Assembly: GCA_947652115.1 (NCBI GenBank)
Contig: OX393562.1
Span: forward strand, 20,506,969-20,570,968
Direction of reading: 5' to 3'
Source of the DNA: Blastomussa wellsi
Lineage: Eukaryota > Cnidaria > Anthozoa > Scleractinia > Plerogyridae
DNA: 64,000 nucleotides
Under the pieces are notes generated by a model. It was not told where the DNA came from. It did no database searches and was given only the letters and a program-made list of their open reading frames with translations. Each line of letters starts with the position of its first letter. Position 1 is the stretch's first letter. The position numbers and the translations under genes were made by a program. Shown piece by piece: positions 58,660 through 64,000 of the stretch.

Positions 58660-59160
58660 TCAAGTAAAAAGTTTCGCACGTACGGAATCAGTTTGCGTGT
58701 TTAAACTTGGATCACGTTCCTTGATGAAAAGCATCTCATAGACGAGACAATCAAATTTGCCTTGACACTTTCGGAGTATGTGAAACTGGCTTTCTTTGAG
58801 GAGGCTTGTATGAAATGTTCTAAGAATTGTTTTCCAATCGCCGAGTTTTTTTGGTTCAACAATACGCTGGTGGAGGTGTCGGGCTGTGCAGCCAACATAA
58901 TCTGCATCGCACAGATCACATGAAAAGGAATAAACAACGCATTGTTGATTTACGATTGAAGGCTTGATTTCTTTTGGCCTGAGATCTTGTTCCAGTTTCT
59001 TTCTGGTAAACACCGGTTGCAGATTAGTGCCAATCTTGTGACTGAGATCACGCATTTGTCTTCTCACCGCATTAGCTGACGTTTGATCCTTGAAAGGAAG
59101 AATTACTAGCACCACGCTGTTGTCTTCAACTTGTGTTTCTCTTCCACTCGATGAAATGTT
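58660..59160 (-). pseudogene. Penelope-like element GIY-YIG endonuclease domain (3' fragment)
   Basis: The open minus-strand frame contains VEDNSVVLVILPFKDQTSAN, a region before the nuclease, then VVYSFSCDLCDADYVGCTAR, HLHQRIVE and FDCLVYEMLFIKERDPSLNT: the GIY-YIG-type endonuclease with its CxxC of Penelope-like retroelements. The family usually has YVGYTxRH, so Tyr-to-Cys at that point may be a decay mutation. The frame is closed upstream by TAG at 59161-59163, where unrelated sequence begins; the reverse transcriptase part is gone. Confidence 0.8.
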
Positions 59161-59936
59161 CTAAATAAATTTGTTAATGGTGGAATTTATCATTTCCCAG
59201 CCCATTTTTTTTTCCAAATCCCACTTCCCAGTGTTCAAATCCCATTCCCACTAACGGAATTCATAAAAATCCCAGTGTTATACATGGTATCGCTTCAAAA
59301 TACGGCACAACAAAGACACAAAAATTCACAAGGATTTGTGAAGGTGTTCTGAAGACAATAGGATCTTTTTAGACTGAACTGAAAGGGCACAAATAAAATT
59401 GTTATTGGATGAGGTTTTTTGTCATATCCGGTTTCGGATGATAACGCTTACCGAGATCTTGATTATTCTGGATACCACACAACATGAATGATCTAATAAC
59501 TGTTTTATTATACATCACTGTTGTCAAGAAATAACAAGATTTCGCGCTTCCACATAAAATATGTCCTGCTCTTAAATGTTTTTCTCCTCAAAGTATTTGT
59601 GCAACAGTTCCTTCCTTCCTTCTCTCGAGATTGACAGCATTTTGGTCAAGAAGAAGACAGATAGTTACTGCAATGTATAATAAATATGAACTAGAGCGTA
59701 TTCTCTTGATCCAACGTGCAAGTGTTCTTATTGTACTAAGCCTGGTCGGACAAATCATGCTCAATGTTGTTTCAAGAGCGCTTGCTATCTCTTCCTCAGA
59801 GTCACTGACACCAGGCGCTAGAGGTCGTGGGATTCTGGCATGTGAACTATGCTTCTGCCATTATGTTCCATAAAAATACTCATGCTCCGCAAACTTGGCT
59901 TTACACACACACTTTATAACATAGCTATATGCTAGC

Positions 59937-59988
<52 letters not shown>

Positions 59989-60023
59989 GATGGTTCAGGC
60001 TGACGTCATTGTCGGTGAAATTT

Positions 60024-60056
<33 letters not shown>

Positions 60057-60085
60057 CGGAAAAAAATTAAATTTAGCAGTCACTT

Positions 60086-60202
60086 ATGGCTAGTAATAAC
60101 CCAACATTTGAGTTAGGGTTTTTCGATGACATTCAAGAGTTAGATAACGGGTCTGAAATGGTTGAAACATCGGAAACATCAGATAAGTCGAGAGACAACT
60201 GA
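60086..60202 (+). other. Short acidic frame, possible orphan first exon
   Basis: A 38-codon frame (MASNNPTFELGFFDDIQELD then NGSEMVETSE) is preceded by a promoter-like stretch with 'ctctgattggcta' (a CCAAT-box-like ATTGG) and 'tgacgtca' (a CRE-like site). No homologue is known to me. It may be the promoter and first exon of a multicopy element-derived gene. Confidence 0.25.
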
Positions 60203-60247
60203 GCGAAAGTGCGACTTTTCAGCGTGAAAAATGTCTTGCTATGTTAT

Positions 60248-60253
60248 AAAAGC

Positions 60254-60292
<39 letters not shown>

Positions 60293-60339
60293 CCACTTGG
60301 ATAGTTGGGAGAGCACTTAGGTAGCTAGAGATGCTCTCG

Positions 60340-60400
<61 letters not shown>

Positions 60401-60432
60401 GAATTGGATGGACGCGCGCTAGGCATTGTCCA
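60248..60432. repeat. 185-bp hairpin element
   Basis: The left arm (caatggacaatgcctagc... gcgtccatccaattcggg...) and right arm (...cccgaattggatggacgc...gctaggcattgtccatt) pair almost throughout, with agatgctctcgg/cgagcatct at the centre. No direct target duplication is evident. It is non-coding and MITE-like. Confidence 0.75.
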
Positions 60433-61420
60433 TTCCTTTATTAATCTTGTCCCCAGAGTCCGATTTTCTTCTGGTCAGCACCGAGAACACGGGGTGCTTA
60501 CCACTTAGCCAAAAACTCCGGAAAGTTCGGTTTGAAGTCAAATGGAAAGGTGCGAAATTTTCCGGAAAATTCGAGAAATCGCTTACCATTATGCAACGGT
60601 CTCACCAACCGGATTCTTCATACAAATAGTAAGCACCCACGCTGACCAGGACCGAATTTTGGAGAATGCGCACAGTGCATTGTTTTAATTCTCGACCAGC
60701 AAATAAAGAAAAAAGTCTGGGTCTGTGCAGTACGGCCGAAAGTCCGTGAAGTGCAGACTTCCGGGATCGGCCCTGGCCAGCTGCAGATCTCATTTCGTCA
60801 CCCGTTCTTGGTGCTGACGAAAAGAAAAGCGAGCTCTGGCCATGGGGGTGAGATTGTACACACTTTTGATACACACACACCATGCCACTGTACACAAATA
60901 TCATTCACCACAAGTCGAGGAAACTGATTTGGGGAAAATAAAACATGCTAGCTAAACATACTAACAATTGACACGAAAGAGGCGCCTGAACAATTGTCTG
61001 ACGTTTCTCAATCCAGGAAATAAGTGATGTTTCGTCTGGTCATGGGTAAAAGATATTTATCCCATTCCCATTTTTGACATTTTTTCCCATTCCCAGTGAC
61101 CAAATCCCAGTCCCAGTCACCCAAATCCCGTTTTCCCAGTCCAAAAACAGGCTAATCCCAGTTCCCGTTTTACCCCTTCAGGACCCTCTGTTGTCAGTAG
61201 ACTGTCAGTGCTCTCTTGATGCCCCATTAGGGGAGGTCTGACTATCCCGTGTCCTATTAATTTTTGGTCTTAATATCCCGTATCCCGTTAATTGCGGTGG
61301 TTTGTATCTCCAACGTTTATGTTCGATATCCCCGAATCTCTTGTTTAAATATTCCGTATCCCGTTAATTTTTCCTCCAAATATCCCGTATCCCTATAATC
61401 TTTTACCCAAATATCCGGCT

Positions 61421-61560
61421 CATCCTCGGTGTAAAATCCTGTGAAACTCACGAGTGACGTGAAACAAAGAACGAACAAGAGAACAAAGAACCTCGAAACA
61501 ATAGAAACAATAGATCAAAAATAAAGAAAAAAGTCACAGGTTTTTGCACAGAGGTAAACT
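61421..61560. mobile_element. MITE pair, copy B
   Basis: Matches 48259-48404 over most of its length (gtgaaactcacgagtgacgt, aaagaacctcgaaacaata, gtcacaggttttt). The terminal inverted repeats have drifted more than in copy A. Confidence 0.7.
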
Positions 61561-61641
61561 CAAATATCCCGTATCCCAAAAACCTGCAATAGGGCCTCTC
61601 TCTTCGCAAAATCTGGACGTTACAGTTAAGCGTGACAGACA

Positions 61642-61707
61642 GAGAGGGAGAGGGAGGGGGAGAGAGGGGGAGGTAGGGAGGGAGAGAGAGAGAGAGAGAG
61701 AGAGAGA
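61642..61707. repeat. GA-rich microsatellite
   Basis: An all-purine stretch on the plus strand ending in about 13 uninterrupted GA units. Serine/leucine-rich frames on the opposite strand are repeat artefacts. Confidence 0.9.
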
Positions 61708-61984
61708 CTGAGCAGGGACTGGGAAAGACATCAGGATGTGACGTCATTTTGTGGAATGGCTGGACGAGGAAAGAGTTTTGCGAGGGAAATCAATGTTGTA
61801 TAATAAGGCACTGTTTGTAAACGAAAGCCGGCTATATTTATGCTTGGTTTAAACCAGTTCAGGACTCTAAAGAGGACGTTCTTAAACTGTGTAGCTGTGA
61901 AGGTCTGTCTAGCTTAATGCAAGCAGTGTAATATTTTGTACAAGTTGGGGATAGCTAGCTGCAGATGCATGTTGAGGATTCAAG

Positions 61985-62131
61985 ATGTCTTCGTTCTTCA
62001 AGCAACTATTCCCGTTCATGAAAGTCAAGAAAAAGAAGGAATTTTCCTATATTATTCGTGGAGTGGACCCTAGCACTGTCTGGAGTCTTGTTGGCGAAAT
62101 AGGAGATGGTAGTTTTGGGAAGGTTTATAAG
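61985..62131 (+). CDS. SLK/STK10-type Ser/Thr kinase, first coding exon (partial)
   Basis: The exon encodes 49 residues from MSSFFKQLFPFMKVKKKKEF through GVDPSTVWSLVGEIGDGSFG to KVYK, followed by a phase-0 donor GTGAGA. The order of basic N-terminus, 'DPxxVW', and glycine-rich loop GDGSFGKVYK is characteristic of germinal-centre kinases SLK and STK10 (LOK), which phosphorylate ERM proteins and control the cortical cytoskeleton. The rest of the gene lies beyond the right edge: no further exon is found in 62132-64000. The start is the only in-frame ATG and follows a stop-rich leader. Confidence 0.85.
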
Positions 62132-64000
62132 GTGAGATTAAAATGTAAAAAAGTATTAAATATTTGAAGGTCGCGGAGCTTTAGGTGCCGGCTATTTACA
62201 TGTTGAGCTTGCTTAGAACAGCTTTTAGCTTCCAGTAAACAATATTGCGATATAATACATTGGAGCGTTGATGAAATATCTCTGTTGTTAATTCCTATCG
62301 CGATGCAATAGTGAATGTGTCGAGAAACTTTTGTTGATTCCTCAATGGTGTTAAAGAAGTGTGCATGCGCCTGTTTTGCAGAAAATATTTTAGGTTCTCG
62401 TATCAGAGTTGATACCTGTTGTGTCACGACGGCGTAAGAAATATACTACGGCAAAGCCCGGCATTTTGTGTGTCTTGATCAAACATACATGATGTAAGGT
62501 TTGTGTTTTGAAAAATTTGTTGGACATGTTCAGCAGTCAAAACTATTAAAATAACATACAGATCTTTAATTTTTCAGTTGTTGGGCTACTCACTCTTTTG
62601 TACAGAATAGTTACCATTCGTGAATTTAAAAGATCTTTTCTTTTAGTGCAGTAGATGTTGTGGTATATTTAGATAAAACTAACTACACAAATGACTTCTA
62701 TCAACTGGGAGTTCAGTGAAGTGTGACATAAAAAAATACCACTGACAGAAATATTTAATATTCATGGGTTAAATGATATTTGAGGGGAAACCGTAAGTGC
62801 TGCCGAGTAGAACACTTGACTGAACAACCAAAAAATGTTAACGAAACAAACAGGACAATCTGTAGGAGAATTGTTTGATTTGTGTGTTATTTCCTCCTGT
62901 GGGGAAATAAATGAATGTCTCATAATTATTTCAGAAATTTGCATTTTGCACTGCCCCTTCAAGTAAAGCAAATTTCATGTCACAACTTGAAATCCCAATA
63001 TATCTTCAACTTGGAATCAAAACATTGTATGCAGCGCTTTTAGTGTGTGACTGGTCATTGTTTTCTTGAATAGACCTTATCAGGTTGGAGAACAGCAGCA
63101 CCTGTTCTTACTATCTCGTGATTATTTTTGTTTTAGCTTAGAAGAGGAAATTCTGTCATAATTGATTGTTAAAGACAAACTGGATTAAAAGCTAATGGCA
63201 GAGGATAAATTATGTTGGTAAACTAACTAAAAGATAAAGGATCAAAATAAGCACCTGATGGTATGAACACAATTTTCAAATGGTCGTCAAATGTAAATGC
63301 AAGAATCTAAAAAGAAATTGTTATGACAGAAATGTGAAACGTAAATTCCTTGTCTTTTCCCTGCCATAAGCAAGCTTGCATTTTAAATCTAAAAAGTCTT
63401 TGAAATTATATGTAAATGTTTTTTCAAGAAACCCCTTTATATATTTATATTTTCTTAATGATGGTTTATTTGAAGATTGTGTAGTTACAGGGAATATCCA
63501 TGCTCCCCCACAGAAGGGATTAGAAATTCCTTGGGGGTGGGAGGTTCTCAAAGACCAAAAATTTTAAAGAAATGTATGAAGTTTAATTGGAATTTCCAGA
63601 GGGGTGGGGAGTCTTATAAAGAAAAGTAGACACTCGACATGTTTTAGTATGGGTTGACAATGGATTTAGCGTACTAGACATCACAGCAAACATTTAGAGC
63701 TTTGCATTCCCTATGTATTGTTTTTCACTTTATCACCTCTGTGCAATCAAACACGTCCGTTGACCTTTTTGTACACATACTCATATCTTGCGCACACACA
63801 GGCGTCAGAGTGCGATTTGTGACCGAAGGAAAATAAACCGTAGAAGCCTGTAGAAGCCTGAGAAATGAGTAAAAAATGTGATGCTCTGCTTTTAGACTTG
63901 GTTAAAATCTAAATTATTATTGAACGGTTCCAGGAAAAATCCACACCCATTTGCCAACACTGAGAGGAAGGAAGTGAGGTTTGATAAGCCCAGGTTTTAA
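62132..64000 (+). other. First intron of the kinase gene (to window end)
   Basis: AT-rich sequence with no frame resembling the next kinase exon (expected to encode the AxK lysine region). I see no recognisable repeat family or RNA gene in it. Confidence 0.55.

Larger units (their letters stand above)
54430..59163 (-). mobile_element. 5'-truncated Penelope-like element split by a nested transposon
   Basis: On the minus strand the 3' half of a Penelope-like coding frame (GIY-YIG domain, 58675-59160) leads into a tail that is interrupted at 58612 by a 3.46-kb DNA transposon. It resumes at 55156 and ends near 54430, just past a hammerhead-like motif on the same strand. A minisatellite lies within the tail. 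The reverse transcriptase is missing because the element is truncated near 59163. That the two flanks belong to one element is inferred from strand, order and motif. Confidence 0.55.
59164..61984. other. Intergenic region before the kinase exon
   Basis: No host gene is recognised. The region contains 'cccattcccagt'-type degenerate short repeats (59190-59275 and 61065-61180), an orphan short frame (60086-60202), a 185-bp hairpin, 'tatcccgtatcccgttaat' repeats (61240-61410), a MITE copy and a GA-rich microsatellite. An 80-codon frame at 59631-59873 has no recognisable features. Confidence 0.45.

Noticed and set aside
58248..58679. Overlapping minus-strand frames up to 143 codons in the right array
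   Set aside because: Same reason: the inverted copy of the 20-bp array gives the same pseudo-protein in several frames.
61448..61747. Ser/Leu/Pro-rich protein on the minus strand
   Set aside because: Produced by the GA-rich microsatellite; no family similarity.

Overview
The window is nuclear DNA of an animal: AT-rich, with compact multi-exon genes bounded by canonical GT/AG splice sites and packed with small transposons. Gene content and repeat style point to a cnidarian, most likely a stony coral. This is an inference from a secreted vWA protein of coral matrix type, tandem metazoan purple acid phosphatases and coral-like MITE/Penelope repeats; no species can be named.

Layout. 1-2767 holds no recognised gene. 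2768-17989 (-) is a 30-exon exocyst subunit EXOC6/Sec15, all of whose exons I could join in phase. It shares a 289-bp bidirectional promoter with the copper chaperone COX17 (+, 18279-18485). 19.7-21.0 kb carries a PIF/Harbinger-type MITE and a deleted hAT element. 23243-27452 (+) is a five-exon secreted protein with a signal peptide, a lysine-rich linker, a Cys-rich domain, a GCCPD cassette and a vWA domain. 29282-35756 and 38052-43645 (both -) are tandem duplicate purple acid phosphatase genes with identical intron phases. 46834-53635 (-) is a divergent FMN-dependent 2-hydroxyacid oxidase. 61985-62131 (+) is the first exon of an SLK/STK10-type kinase that continues past the window.

The most unusual part is 54.1-59.2 kb. 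A 5'-truncated Penelope-like retroelement (GIY-YIG domain, - strand, with a hammerhead-like motif near its 3' end) is interrupted by a 3.46-kb DNA transposon (55157-58612). The ends of that transposon are long inverted repeats built from tandem 20-bp units. Between them lie two convergent genes, a zinc-ribbon protein and an rve-type DDE integrase. Each starts at a CAAGATGGCG motif, and both look broken (a frameshift in one; an early stop and a lost catalytic Asp in the other).

The host genes are ordinary housekeeping, secretory and metabolic genes and do not form one pathway. The window's character comes from its many small elements: foldback elements with TTAA flanks, MULE-like MITEs with 9-11 bp target duplications, hAT MITEs, tRNA-derived SINEs, minisatellites, and three hammerhead-like motifs with a shared odd architecture.
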